This document shows positions 20,414-29,750 of a stretch of 41,298 nt of DNA, in pieces. The position numbers and the translations under genes are program-made. This stretch comes from Prasinococcaceae sp. CCMP 1430 (taxonomy: Eukaryota > Prasinodermophyta > Palmophyllophyceae > Prasinococcales > Prasinococcaceae), in the NCBI GenBank assembly GCA_013416795.1, contig RQSC01001202.1, positions 26,762 through 68,059 of the forward strand. Reading direction: 5' to 3'. Below the pieces are notes generated by a model. It was not told where the DNA came from. It ran no database searches and saw only the letters and a list, made by a program, of their open reading frames with translations. Positions within the stretch are counted from its first letter, which is position 1. The number at the start of each line of letters is the position of its first letter.

Positions 20414-21820
20414 GCGTACCGGCGACGCACGTCGCCCTTGCGACAGCCGCGGCGGGGGCGGGGCCTCCCGCCACGCGCGCGCGCTGCTACGCGCACGCTC
20501 GCGCGCAAGCTCTCCGCGGCAACGGCTGAACTCGTAGCGAACGCGGGAAGCTCCGACACGACGATAATGATGGCCACCGAAGAGGTCGCGCGCGTCGTGA
20601 CGCCCGGCGTCGCGCCCGCGCCGCAGCCTGAGACGCGCGCTCCGCGCGCCTCATGCCGCGTGGTGCAACGCATTGGTTCAGACACGGGCACGCAGACGCT
20701 GGCGGCGATCAACGGCACCCTCGACCGCGCCAACGCCGCCGCAGAGGCAGCCGCGCCTCGTGACGGCGCCCCCTGGCAGCCCGCACCGCTCGACTTGCCG
20801 CGAGTCGACATGACCGGGGTTCGCGGCGTCGCCGACGGCAATGAGCAGGACGCTGATGCCGTCGCTTCCGCTGCCAAGGTCGTGGGCGAGGCCGCTCGTG
20901 GCATCGGCTTCTTCATCCTAGTGAACACTGGCATCGACGAGGAGCTCATGAACGATTCGCTTCGACTCACGCGCGAGATCCACAGCGACCCCAACGTCCG
21001 CTTCCCGCTCGCGTTCTCAGCCGAGTCCCTCATCGGCTTTCAGCGCATGGGAATGAGCTCGGCGGCGCGTGCGTTCAACAGGCTGAACACCGGGGAGCCC
21101 AAGGTCGATCACATTCAGTCGTTTATGGTCGGTCCCGACGACGAGGAGCGTTGCAAGCGCCTGGCGCGCCCCTCGATGGCTGGTGTGTGGCCAGAAGGAA
21201 CGCAGGCTGCCCGCGCATTCCGCGAGAAGTCAATCGAGTACGCGCGCGAGATGGAGGCGCTCAGCCTAGATGTTCGTGCGTTGCTCGCGCTGAGCGCAGG
21301 CTTAGATCGTCGGACCTTCATCACGCCAGTCAAGGAGTGCGCCGGTCTGTTTCGGTACAGCTTCTATCCGCCCGTGGGCGAGGCGGAGGATCCGTGCGCG
21401 GGCAAGCCTGGCTTCGCGCATCTCGCAGGGCACACGGACCTCGGCTCGTGCACACTGCTGATCGTCGACCGTCCGGGACTTGAGATAGTCAAGGACGGCG
21501 AGTGGCGCGCGCCTCCTCTCGTGCAGGGGGGCGTGTACGTCAACTGCGGCGATCTGATGCGCCTTTGGTCCAACGACGCGTTCACGTCCGCCGTGCATCG
21601 CGCGCGCATGCCGACAGGGGCCCACGACGGTCGTGCGAGCGTCGCATTCTTCTCCTCCGATTGCTTCAACTGCTCGCCGGACTACAACGAGCCGCTGATA
21701 GTGCCGGTCTCTGAGCTGCTCGGCGAGGGCGCCACGCCCAAGTACAAGCCCGAGAAGTGGTCCGACATGCTCGAGCGCCGCAGGAAGCTCGTGGTGAAGA
21801 AGGCCAGCGGGCTGGCGTGA
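20414..21820 (+). CDS. 2-oxoglutarate/Fe(II) oxygenase, isopenicillin-N-synthase-like fold
   Basis: The frame opens directly at the acceptor CTTCCTCAG|GCG (20413/20414) without an ATG, so a first exon lies upstream; internal Met codons near 20567 are a fallback start. The N-terminal part (RARAATRTLARKLSAAT) is Arg/Ala rich and could be an organelle-targeting stretch. The DIOX_N-type region includes GEAARGIGFFILVNTGIDEE. The Fe(II) site is HTD in FAHLAGHTDLGSCTLL with the distal His in FTSAVHRARMP; the 2OG-binding pair R-x-S is in DGRASVAFFSS. The family covers plant-type hydroxylases, gibberellin and flavonoid enzymes, ACC oxidase and isopenicillin N synthase; the substrate cannot be told from sequence. 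Length is about 468 residues. Confidence 0.85.
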   Translation, partial: AYRRRTSPLRQPRRGRGLPPRARAATRTLARKLSAATAELVANAGSSDTTIMMATEEVARVVTPGVAPAPQPETRAPRASCRVVQRIGSDTGTQTLAAINGTLDRANAAAEAAAPRDGAPWQPAPLDLPRVDMTGVRGVADGNEQDADAVASAAKVVGEAARGIGFFILVNTGIDEELMNDSLRLTREIHSDPNVRFPLAFSAESLIGFQRMGMSSAARAFNRLNTGEPKVDHIQSFMVGPDDEERCKRLARPSMAGVWPEGTQAARAFREKSIEYAREMEALSLDVRALLALSAGLDRRTFITPVKECAGLFRYSFYPPVGEAEDPCAGKPGFAHLAGHTDLGSCTLLIVDRPGLEIVKDGEWRAPPLVQGGVYVNCGDLMRLWSNDAFTSAVHRARMPTGAHDGRASVAFFSSDCFNCSPDYNEPLIVPVSELLGEGATPKYKPEKWSDMLERRRKLVVKKASGLA

Positions 21821-22163
21821 CGGATGGCGATGGCGGCGACCCCTCGCGCTGGACCGCGACCCTCAGGCTCCCCCCTCGTATTGCACACACCACCGCGTGT
21901 TTTTCTTCCTTTTGTTTGGCGTCACCGCGAGCCTTTTTCTGGCGCATTTTTGGAGGTAAATACACCCATAAAAGGTTTTTTTCCTTTCCACGTGGCGCAG
22001 ATATTTTTTTCTCTCTGCGCTTTTTTGCTGCCCTTGCTGCCACAGTGCGCGGCCGGGGCGCGGCGAGGGCTTGGGAGGTGGTGGTGGGCGGGAGGTGGGA
22101 GAGAGGGGAGCGGTGGCGCTGGACGGCCTGCGTGTCGACGGACACGACCTTGGCGAGCGTGAG
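21821..22163. other. Non-coding stretch between oxygenase and DUF1415 gene
   Basis: It is T-rich on the plus strand at 21898-22050 with several T6-T7 runs and TTTCTCTCTGCG, then G-rich at 22075-22115. It could contain the 3' UTR of the oxygenase and the promoter and an intron end of the next gene. No coding similarity was seen. Confidence 0.4.
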
Positions 22164-23017
22164 GAGGGGCCGGCGCCGACGAAGCGACGGCCGCAGCCGA
22201 CGAAGGGACGGCCGCACTCGTGCTCGCCGAGCTGGTCCTGACGGAGGGCGTCGCGTGGCGCGCAGACGCCGCGCCGCCGTCCGACTCCGAAGTGGCGCGA
22301 GCGACTGAGCAGTGGGTGGACACCTTCATCGTCGGGCGGGATGCCTGCCCGTTCGCTCGGCTCGCGCGAGGAGAGGGCGGGCGCGGGGGCGGGGACGACA
22401 AGCTGCGCGTGGTTGTCGAGCGCGGCGAGACCGAGGCGGCCATCGCTCACGCCGCACTCGCCGCCGCAGCCAACCTCCGCGGCGCCGATGAGCACACAAC
22501 CGCGCTTGTGGTGGCTCCGGACGCCAGCCTGCTGATGAGCTACTCGCACTTTGCGCTCTTCGCGGAGGCCGTGGCGGAGGCCGTGGCGTACGAGACCGAA
22601 GGCCTGGGCGAGGACGCGGTGCGTGTGGCGGCGTTCCACCCAGCCGCGGCGCACGCGGCGGCGGCGACCGTGTCGGCGAGCGCATTCGAAGCCGTCGAGC
22701 TGCTGCGCTGGGCGCCCTTCCCGACGCTGCACCTGCTGCGAGACGGCGACACGGAGCGCGCCAAGGGGGACTACGCTCGGCGCAACCCCCGAGAGTGCCA
22801 CGCGCAGCACAGGGTGGGCGGGTCCTGGAGCGCGGGCATCCTCGCGCGAAACCGTCTCGCGCTGCGTGCCAGCGAGCCCTCGGCGCTGCTCGCGGAGCTG
22901 CAGGCGACGCAGCCCGGTGCCATTGCCACCGGCGAGGAGGGTCGGTTGTGCGTGCTCGCGCTCGAAGCCGCGCGTGCGGCGGTCGAGCGCAGCGGCGCCG
23001 CCGATGAGTACAGGTGA
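22164..23017 (+). CDS. DUF1415 family protein
   Basis: The open frame starts after a TGA near 22161 and contains no ATG before the conserved core, so the 5' end is incomplete or in another exon. DUF1415 landmarks appear in order: ATEQWVDTFIVGRDACPFAR, DDKLRVVVERG, VRVAAFHP, the strongly conserved PFPTLHLLRDGDTERA, and GILARNRLALR. Bacterial members are about 180-200 residues; this one is longer, with Ala-rich insertions. Function in the family is unknown. The stop TGA is embedded in CAG|GTGAGG (23011-23019), a consensus splice donor, so translation may continue in an unseen exon. It converges with the PhyH gene. Confidence 0.75.
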
Positions 23018-23529
23018 GGACACTCGACTGCGCGCCAGCGTTGCCCGCCGCGCGCGCTCGCACGCTCGAGCGCCCCCCGCGGCTGACGAGCGCGCCGCCA
23101 CGACCGCCCCTGACGACTCGCGCACCTCGTGCGCCGTACGCGCCGCATGCGCGCCCGTAGGCGCATGCGCGAGCAGCTGCCCGCGCGGTCCTCGCATGCG
23201 CCACCTCAGAGGTGACGCCGGGCACCGTCTCATAGGGAGCAGCAGTCCAGTGCTTGCCCGTGACCGCACATGTCGATACCACATGAGCGAGCGCGACTGC
23301 GCCGCCCCATGCCATGTCATGCTACGCTACGCTATTACACTATATTACACTATGCCACGCTACGTTGACCTATGATGTCGTGTGTGCTAGCTGCGCGACT
23401 CCGCCCGGATCTCCAGCGCCGATTCGCGACTTGCCTCAGCGCGACCGCTCGACTCAGCAGCGCGCCACCGAAGACTCCCAGACACTGCGGGTGCCGAAGT
23501 TGCGCACGTCCTGCACGCCACGGCGCGCG
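23018..23529. other. Intergenic region between convergent DUF1415 and PhyH genes
   Basis: Mostly GC-rich, with a short low-GC patch at about 23313-23375 built from imperfect repeats of TACGCTACGC and ATTACACTAT units. Any extra exon of the DUF1415 gene would fall here. I see no coding similarity. Confidence 0.4.
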
Positions 23530-24089
23530 TCAGCGGCGAGCAGCGGCGGCTGTGTGTGGAGCAGTGGCAGCGGCGCGGGTGTCGACCCCGGCGACAGCAG
23601 CGTTGGCGGCGGCGCGCAGCGCGCGGCGCACCTGCCACCACGGGGCCGCCACTGTCACGTACAGCAGCGGCCGCGCCGCCTCGGACTCATTGGCCAGGCC
23701 GCGGTGCACGACACGAAAATCGGCCAGCACCACATCGCCGGCCGTCAGCGCGGGCGCCTCGGCGTCGCGTGTCGCGCCGGCGAGCATGTGATCGCCGCCG
23801 CCGTCGGCCCGGGCGGCCTCGCGCTCCTGGGCGGCCGCCGGTGTGTGCGTGCCCGCGACGAACTCCGTGGGGCCATTGCGCAGCTCGAGGCTGGTGTCCA
23901 CCAGCGGGATGAAGGCGTTGACTGCGTACGGCGCCGCTGGAGAGTCGCCGCTGAGGCCGAAGAGGTGCTCGCCGTCCACGTGCAGGCCCTGCGCAGGCGC
24001 GCCCGGCTCGCTCGTCACGCAGCCGGCGAAGTCCACCGCGGCGCCCCCCGCGCAGCCCACCGCCGCCTCCGCCGCGCGCCGCCATCCAC
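23530..24089 (-). CDS. Phytanoyl-CoA dioxygenase (PhyH) family protein, 5' part in gap
   Basis: The C-terminal ~187 residues of a PhyH-type 2OG/Fe(II) dioxygenase; the stop TGA is complementary to 23530-23532. Landmarks in transcript order: H-x-D metal ligands in GLHVDGEHLFGL, then VNAFIPLVDTSLELRNGPTE, FVAGTHTP, the distal histidine in DFRVVHRGLANES and the 2OG-binding arginine in ARPLLYVTVAAPWW. This DFR-HRG-N version is common in algal and bacterial PhyH proteins of unknown substrate, so phytanoyl-CoA should not be assumed. The 5' half is lost in the N run at 24090-24232; the sequence beyond the gap looks like leader, not protein. Confidence 0.82.
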
Positions 24090-24232
24090 NNNNNNNNNNN
24101 NNNNNNNNNNNNNNNNNNNNNNNNNNNNNNNNNNNNNNNNNNNNNNNNNNNNNNNNNNNNNNNNNNNNNNNNNNNNNNNNNNNNNNNNNNNNNNNNNNNN
24201 NNNNNNNNNNNNNNNNNNNNNNNNNNNNNNNN
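24090..24232. other. Assembly gap (143 N)
   Basis: A run of N that removes the 5' part of the PhyH gene. Confidence 0.99.
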
Positions 24233-24578
24233 CCCTCCCCCCACCCCCCCCCTCCGGCCACCTCCCTTTCGTCTCCGCGCGCGCGCTCCTCTTGCACGCG
24301 CGCGGGGGCGCGGGGTGTGGCGGGGTCCCGGGGGGAGGGTGGTGTGTGTGTGGGGGGGGAGGAGGCGTGCGCGCACGGCGGCGCGCGCACCCGCGCCCCC
24401 GCCGAGTGCGCCGTCAGCCACACACGGCGGATAGACGGATACGAAATTCGTTGCGTGTGGCACGGATCGCTCGCTTGCATCAATATTTGGGGTCAGGGTT
24501 TATATTTTATGTTTTCGGCACGATGCGCACATGTACATGTGCAATTGTGCTGTCATTGTACGCGTACGCGAGAGCGCG

Positions 24579-24640
<62 letters not shown>

Positions 24641-24646
24641 CACATG

Positions 24647-24683
<37 letters not shown>

Positions 24684-24986
24684 ACGCACACACACACACA
24701 AAAACACACCGCCTACTGTACGTACAGTCACTTCGTCGCCTTTGCGGAGCGCTCTGGGACCTGTGGGACCCCCGCCAGTGGCCTCCCGGCGCGCGCGTGG
24801 ATTTTGTGTTTCTTTTCTTTTCGGGTTCGGCGACACGCGGGCCGCTGTGGAACCTGGCGAGGGGGCGTTGGTGGGGCGTTGGCGGTGGCGGAAGGGGGGA
24901 GGGGCGGGGCTCGCGCGGCGCGCCACTGCCGTCCCTCGCGCTCGGCCGCCGCTGGCAGCGCTTGCCGGCTGCCGCGGGCGTCCGCG
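24233..24986. promoter_or_regulatory. Divergent region upstream of GSIII with (CA)n runs
   Basis: Between the gap-truncated PhyH gene (minus) and GSIII (plus). It contains a C-run and a G-rich stretch (24233-24370), a low-GC patch (24440-24530), (CA)n at about 24583-24639 and again to about 24702, and the perfect palindrome CTGTACGTACAG at about 24716-24727. That palindrome shares its core with the CTGTACGTAC element upstream of the 2OG oxygenase. Confidence 0.4.
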
Positions 24987-27524
24987 ATGGGCGCGAACGG
25001 CGCCGCGAACGGCGCCGACGTGCACAAGATGAAGAGGGTGGACTCGCGCCAGCTCGCTCCGGGAGCGTCGGTCGCCTCGCATCTCGACCCGGAGGCGCGG
25101 CTGGCCGTCTACGGGGAGGTGCGTTGGAGCGCGAGGGCGGCGAATGCGCCCAGGGCGTCGCTAGTGGGCTAGCGGGGGGGGGGGGAGGATGTGTGGGGCG
25201 GTCAGCCGCGCTGCTCACAGCCTGCTGTCCGCTGACATTCTTGCCTGTCTCCGGGCGCCATCCCGCGACACAGGCAAGCTTCAAAGGACGCGTGGCGGAG
25301 CGGTACCTGGCAAAGCAGCCGGGTTGGACGGACCCAATCTCTGCGCTCTCCGAGCCCGCGTGGACGGCCGACGAGGTTAAGGTGTGACACGCCGCGCCGC
25401 GTTGCTCGCGCCTGCGCTCTGCATTCTTCGCTGCAGACCGACCGACCGACCGACCGATCGAGTCGCTCATTCAGTTAGGCACCAGCCAGTACCTGACCCT
25501 ACTCGCGCTGGTCGCCTCTGCAGGCTGGCGCCGTAGCCGCGGCGCTGCGCGAATGGGCGCTCAGCCTCGGCGCCACCTCGTACTGCCACTGGTTCCAGCC
25601 GATGGGCGCGGGCGGCGTGCGTCACGGCCAGGCGGCCGGCGTGCAAATATCGATGCTGTCCTTTGACGAGGACAATAGCCCGTACTATCACTTCACTGGC
25701 AAGGAATTGCTGAGCGGCGAGACGGACGGCAGCTCGTACCCGCACGGTGGCCTGCGCGCCACGCACACCGCCGGCGGATACCTCGTCGTCGACCCCGTCA
25801 GCCCGCCCTTCGTGCGCGGCGATTGCCTCTTCATCCCGGCGGCGTTCATCTCGTACACGGGCATGGCGCTCGACGAGAAGACACCGCTGCACCGCGCGTG
25901 CGCGGCACTCAGCAATCAGGGCTGCCGCATGCTCAAGGCGCTCGGTGTGGACTCCGAGGGTCTCATTTGCAACATTGGGTTGGAGCAGGAGTTCTTCTTG
26001 GTGCCGCGCGAGTCGTACTACGCGCGCCCTGATCTGCAGTACGCCGGGCGGACGCTGCTCGGCGCGCCGCCCGCGCGCGGCCAGGAGATGTCCGACCACT
26101 ACATGGCGCCCACGTCCCAGTCGACGGCGGCGCTCGCGTGCCTGCAGGAGGTGCAAGAGGAGTGCTTCCGGCTGGGCATTCCGCTCAAGACGCGCCATCG
26201 CGAGGTCGCGCCCGGACAGTACGAACTGGTGCCCCTCTTTGGCGACTGCCGAGTCGAGTCCGATCGGAACTTGATACTCATGCAGATCATCGAAGAGACG
26301 GCCGCCAAGTTCGGCCTCTCCGCCCTGCTCAACGAGAAGCCCTTCGACGGCATCAACGGCTCGGGCAAGCACAACAACTGGTCCTTCGCCACAGTCGAGG
26401 GCCTGCAGCTGCTCAACCCGTCGCAGGCATTCCAGAAGACGGGCAGCCCGCACGTCTTCCCGGCTGCCATCGCGGCGGTCGTGCGCGGCGTCCACAAGTA
26501 CGGCGATCTCATGCGCCAGTCGATCGCGACCCCGGGCAACGACTTCCGACTGGGCGGCATGGAGGCGCCGCCGGTGGTCATCTCGACCTATCTCGGTACG
26601 AGCCTCGCCGACTACCTGCAGCGGTACATCGCCGGAGAGGAGGTCGGCGCGTACGCCCCCGCCAAGCACGAGCTCCCGTTCGGCGTGGGCACGCTCCCCC
26701 GCATTCGCGTACCGTCAGAGGATCGCAACCGCACGTCCCCCTTCCCCTATGGTGGCAACCGCTTCGAGTTCCGCGCGGCCGGCTCGAGTCAGAACATGGC
26801 GCCGATTAACACGGTGCTCAACACGCTCACCGCAGAGGGCATGAAGGTGATCGCCGATCGCATCGAGGCGGGCGAGGGAGCGCAGACGGTCATCGCCGAC
26901 ATCCTGAAGTCGAGCTGGGCCTCAGTTTTCAACGGCGATGGGTACAGCGCCTCGTGGCCTGAGGAGGCCAAGGCCAAGGGGCTGTGGAGCATCGCGTCGA
27001 GCGTCGACGCCATCAGCTCATTGACTTCAGAGAAGAACGTCGCCCTCTTCGAAAGCATGGGCGTGCTCACCGCCGACGAGTGCGAGGCGCGCCAGAACGT
27101 GTGCCTCAGCCACTACCTGAAAACCGTCGAAGTGGAGGCGTCCTCGCTGAAGGAGATGATCAAGTCGTATATCCTCCCCGCCTGCGCCGCGTGCGGCGTC
27201 GAGAGCCGCGTGGCCCACGCGCCCACCGACGCGGCGCCCACCATGGCGGCGCTCGAGACTTCTGCCGACGCCCTGGAAGAGGCCGTCGCCGCCATCGACG
27301 AATTGTCCAAGACGGATCTGGTGGCAGCCGCGCGCGAGGCGCACGACCTTCGCCTGGGCAAGATGCTCGAGATCCGCCGCATCTGCGACTCGGCCGAGGT
27401 GCTCTGCCGTCGCGACGTCTGGCCGCTCGCGCAGTACAAGGACCTGCTCTTCCTGGACACCCACACCTCCTTCGACACCTCGTTTGCGCAGGTGTCGCAA
27501 GATTTCTCCGAGCCGATGGCGTGA
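24987..27524 (+). CDS. Glutamine synthetase type III (GSIII)
   Basis: Three exons: 24987-25118, 25274-25381, 25524-27524, all phase 0 with GT-AG ends, giving 746 residues, the usual GSIII size (GSI and GSII are about 350-470). It condenses ammonium and glutamate with ATP. Landmarks: GATSYCHWFQPMGAGGVRHG, SFDEDNSPYYHFTGKEL, RGDCLFIPAAFISYTG, the metal-binding GLEQEFFLVP, KTRHREVAPGQYELVPLFG, NGSGKHNNWSF, GNDFRLGGMEAPPVVIS and NRTSPFPYGGNRFEFR. The start ATG gives GANGAANGADVHKMKR. GSIII is found in haptophytes, diatoms and other algae with red-derived plastids and in bacteria, which supports the taxonomic reading. Intron 2 contains a (CGAC)n run near 25438-25458. Confidence 0.95.
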
Positions 27525-27820
27525 TCCTCGATCGCGTGGAGAGAACACGCGCGAGGCGGCCACCCACCAACGACTTACAGTAAGCCCCCGAGCGCGAGGA
27601 AGAGATGCACGCGCCGTCTTACGTAGGAGTGAGCCAGAAACGTACAGCACGCACTGTGCATTAGTCCACTAGATGTCGCTTAAAAAGAGAGGAAAAAATC
27701 GAGTCGCACCAATCATGGTATCGTTGATAGTGAACCTTATCCATTAATATCCAGTGTGCATGTGTGCGTGTGGTCGCCACGCTGCCTTGGGGTGGGTGTG
27801 GGGGTGGGTGGCGGGGTGGG
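27525..27820. other. GSIII 3' flank, G-rich end
   Basis: No gene seen. It ends in a tract of G runs (about 27786-27826) immediately before the duplicated block. A G/T-rich tract occupies the same position before the second copy. Confidence 0.4.
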
Positions 27821-28137
27821 GGGTGCTCGTGCCGTTGCGGTGAGTGCAATGCAACGCACAAGCGTGTGGTGGCGACCGGCAAGCCGGACATGTGCCACGC
27901 ACCCCGTCCAAAAATGGTTTGATAAGTTAGGGACCCATTAGGGCCCCGAATCACTATCAAATGATTCAGAACAGATACTGTCACGGCCAGGCAGCGGAGA
28001 GTCGTGTCAGTCGGTGCTGACTCAGACCTCTACCATGCCGGCAGCGCGATCCGGAGGCGCGCAGCGATCTCACGCCACGCACCTACACAAGATCATAGCG
28101 ATTAAGCCGATCGAGTTGGCATGATTGGCGCTGCTAA
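27821..28137 (+). repeat. 317-bp duplicated intergenic block, copy A
   Basis: It aligns to 37408-37724 in the same orientation with, by eye, a single mismatch (28132, T versus C). It has no long ORF and no similarity I can name. It starts at GGGTGCTCGTGCC and ends in TTGGCG-C-TGCTAA. The sequences before and after differ, but both copies are followed within 200-290 bp by the same ankyrin-protein 5' region. The near identity over non-coding DNA means a recent copy event or ongoing gene conversion. Confidence 0.9.
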
Positions 28138-28225
28138 AACCCCCGCGCGCCGCGCCGCTCCCGGCGCGACGATTGTGGCGTACTGTGATGGTATTGTTGT
28201 ACCGACCTAGCTACGTGTGTTTGTA

Positions 28226-29329
28226 ATGCATGCTCATTGCGCGGCCTTGCCGCCTCCCGTTGCCCGCGGGCCATACAATATGTCTCGCCACCGTAGCAAT
28301 GTCAAGCACGAATTTAGGGCCCATGCGCGGCGATGGACAGGCGGGCGGCAGACAGCGGAGGCGCCACACAGCGCGCGCGAGGCGGCCGGCGGTGTCCACG
28401 AGGCCCACGTCCGTCCCGAGGTGGCCGCGTCTCTGAACGAGCCCGCACGTGTACGCCGTACACTCGACGGGGCGAGCGCGCTCGCGGGGATGCGCGCCGG
28501 CGGCGCGGACGGCAGCGGGAGCGGCGGCGCGGGCGAGGCGTGTGTGGCATCGGCACGGAGCGCGCGCCACGCGGTGTTGCTTGCAATCCAGGCGGTCGGC
28601 GCCAACGAGGTGGCCGTGCGCGAGGCGCGTGCGGAGAGTGACGTGATACGGGCGGAGATCGAATGGGCCAAAAATGGATGCAGTGGAGCAATCGGCTACA
28701 TTGCTGGCGCGGCTGTCGACGCCATTGACAATGCCGCGGTTAGCAGCGGCAGCGGTGCCGGAGGCCTCCGCTCTGCGTCGGCGGAGCGCTCGTGCCGGGC
28801 GCTGCTGCTAGTGACGCAGGTGTTTGGTGCCAGCGCCAGCGCCGTGCAGGAGGCGCGCGCGGAGCTCGCTGCCTTGAAGGAGGAGCTTGACCTGTCCCTT
28901 ACGAGCGTGAAGGCTCTGGGTGGCCCAGCGATTGTGCCAGGACCTTTGGACGTGAACGTATTGCTGCGACGTGCCACATTCGCCGGTGCGGAGTATTGCC
29001 TGCGGTTGCTACTCGAGGCGGGTGCCGAGACGGACAAGGCAGATCAGATAGGCGAGGTTGCCTTGCACGGGGCCGCCTGGCAGGGCCATGTCGACTGCCT
29101 GCGGCTGCTGCTGGGGGCTGGCGCCGACATAGACAAGGCCGATTTTCAGGGCAGGACACCGTTGCATATCGCGGCTATTCGCGGATACCGTGAGTGCGCG
29201 CAGCTGCTGCTCGAGGCGGGCGCCGACGCATTCGCTCGCATGATCAATGGCCGCACGCCGCTCGACATGGCCCGCAGCAAGGCCACCGCGGCGCTGCTGC
29301 GGCAGCACGCCGCCTCCTGCGCGCCGTAG
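28226..29329 (+). CDS. Ankyrin-repeat protein with duplicated helical segment
   Basis: A 367-residue frame from ATG 28226 (an alternative start is the Met at about 28280). The N-terminal part is basic and low complexity. Two related helical segments of about 40 residues follow: SARHAVLLAIQAVGANEVAV (around 28555) and SCRALLLVTQVFGASASAVQ (around 28785), each continuing with an R/QEARAE run. The C-terminus holds about four ankyrin repeats (about 28936-29310): AEYCLRLLLEAGAETDKAD, VALHGAAWQGHVDCLRLLLG, TPLHIAAIRGYRECAQLLLE and TPLDMARSKATAALL. Ankyrin repeats bind proteins; the partner is unknown. A deleted copy lies at 38008-38166. The gene is preceded by the 317-bp block and followed at once by an orphan glycosyltransferase C-terminus. 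Confidence 0.75.
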   Translation: MHAHCAALPPPVARGPYNMSRHRSNVKHEFRAHARRWTGGRQTAEAPHSAREAAGGVHEAHVRPEVAASLNEPARVRRTLDGASALAGMRAGGADGSGSGGAGEACVASARSARHAVLLAIQAVGANEVAVREARAESDVIRAEIEWAKNGCSGAIGYIAGAAVDAIDNAAVSSGSGAGGLRSASAERSCRALLLVTQVFGASASAVQEARAELAALKEELDLSLTSVKALGGPAIVPGPLDVNVLLRRATFAGAEYCLRLLLEAGAETDKADQIGEVALHGAAWQGHVDCLRLLLGAGADIDKADFQGRTPLHIAAIRGYRECAQLLLEAGADAFARMINGRTPLDMARSKATAALLRQHAASCAP

Positions 29330-29361
29330 GAGGGCGCACTCATCGAAGCGCTGAGGGTCAA

Positions 29362-29702
29362 ACGCCTTCCTCTCGACGATGGACATCGCCATGCTGCCCG
29401 TCGTGGTCGGCGGCACGGGCGTCAGCTCGAAGATCTTCAAGTGCATCGAGACGGGCACGCCGTTCGTGTCGACGCTCGAGGGGAACCGCGGGTTCGCCTG
29501 CGGGCCGGAGTGCACGGAGACCTTCTTCGTGCGAGACGTCCACGAGCTGTTCGGCCGCGCCATGCGCATCCTCGGCTCGCAGGCGGCGCACGATGCCGCG
29601 TGCGACCTCCTCGTGAGCATCGGCGAGTCGCTCTCGCAGCGCAACCTGGCCACCAACGCCCTGCTGATCGAGCAGCTCCGGCGCGCGAGCGCCCCGGCCT
29701 AG
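29362..29702 (+). pseudogene. Orphan C-terminal fragment of a GT4 glycosyltransferase
   Basis: The frame opens after a TGA at about 29351 and reads AFLSTMDIAMLPVVVGGTG, SSKIFKCIETGTPFVSTLEG, then a C-terminal helix region to the stop at 29702. This is the end of a GT4 (group 1) nucleotide-binding domain, including the E-x7-E-like acceptor loop region. There is no N-terminal part. Bases 29362-29450 match 35418-35506 of the large glycosyltransferase with one difference (Val versus Ile codon). Exactly where that gene switches to PPR sequence, this fragment continues with the expected glycosyltransferase end. It is probably not translated alone. Confidence 0.8.
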
Positions 29703-29750
29703 CGCGGCGCGGCCCGCTGCCCTCGCGGCCCTGTAACTCTACCACACTTC

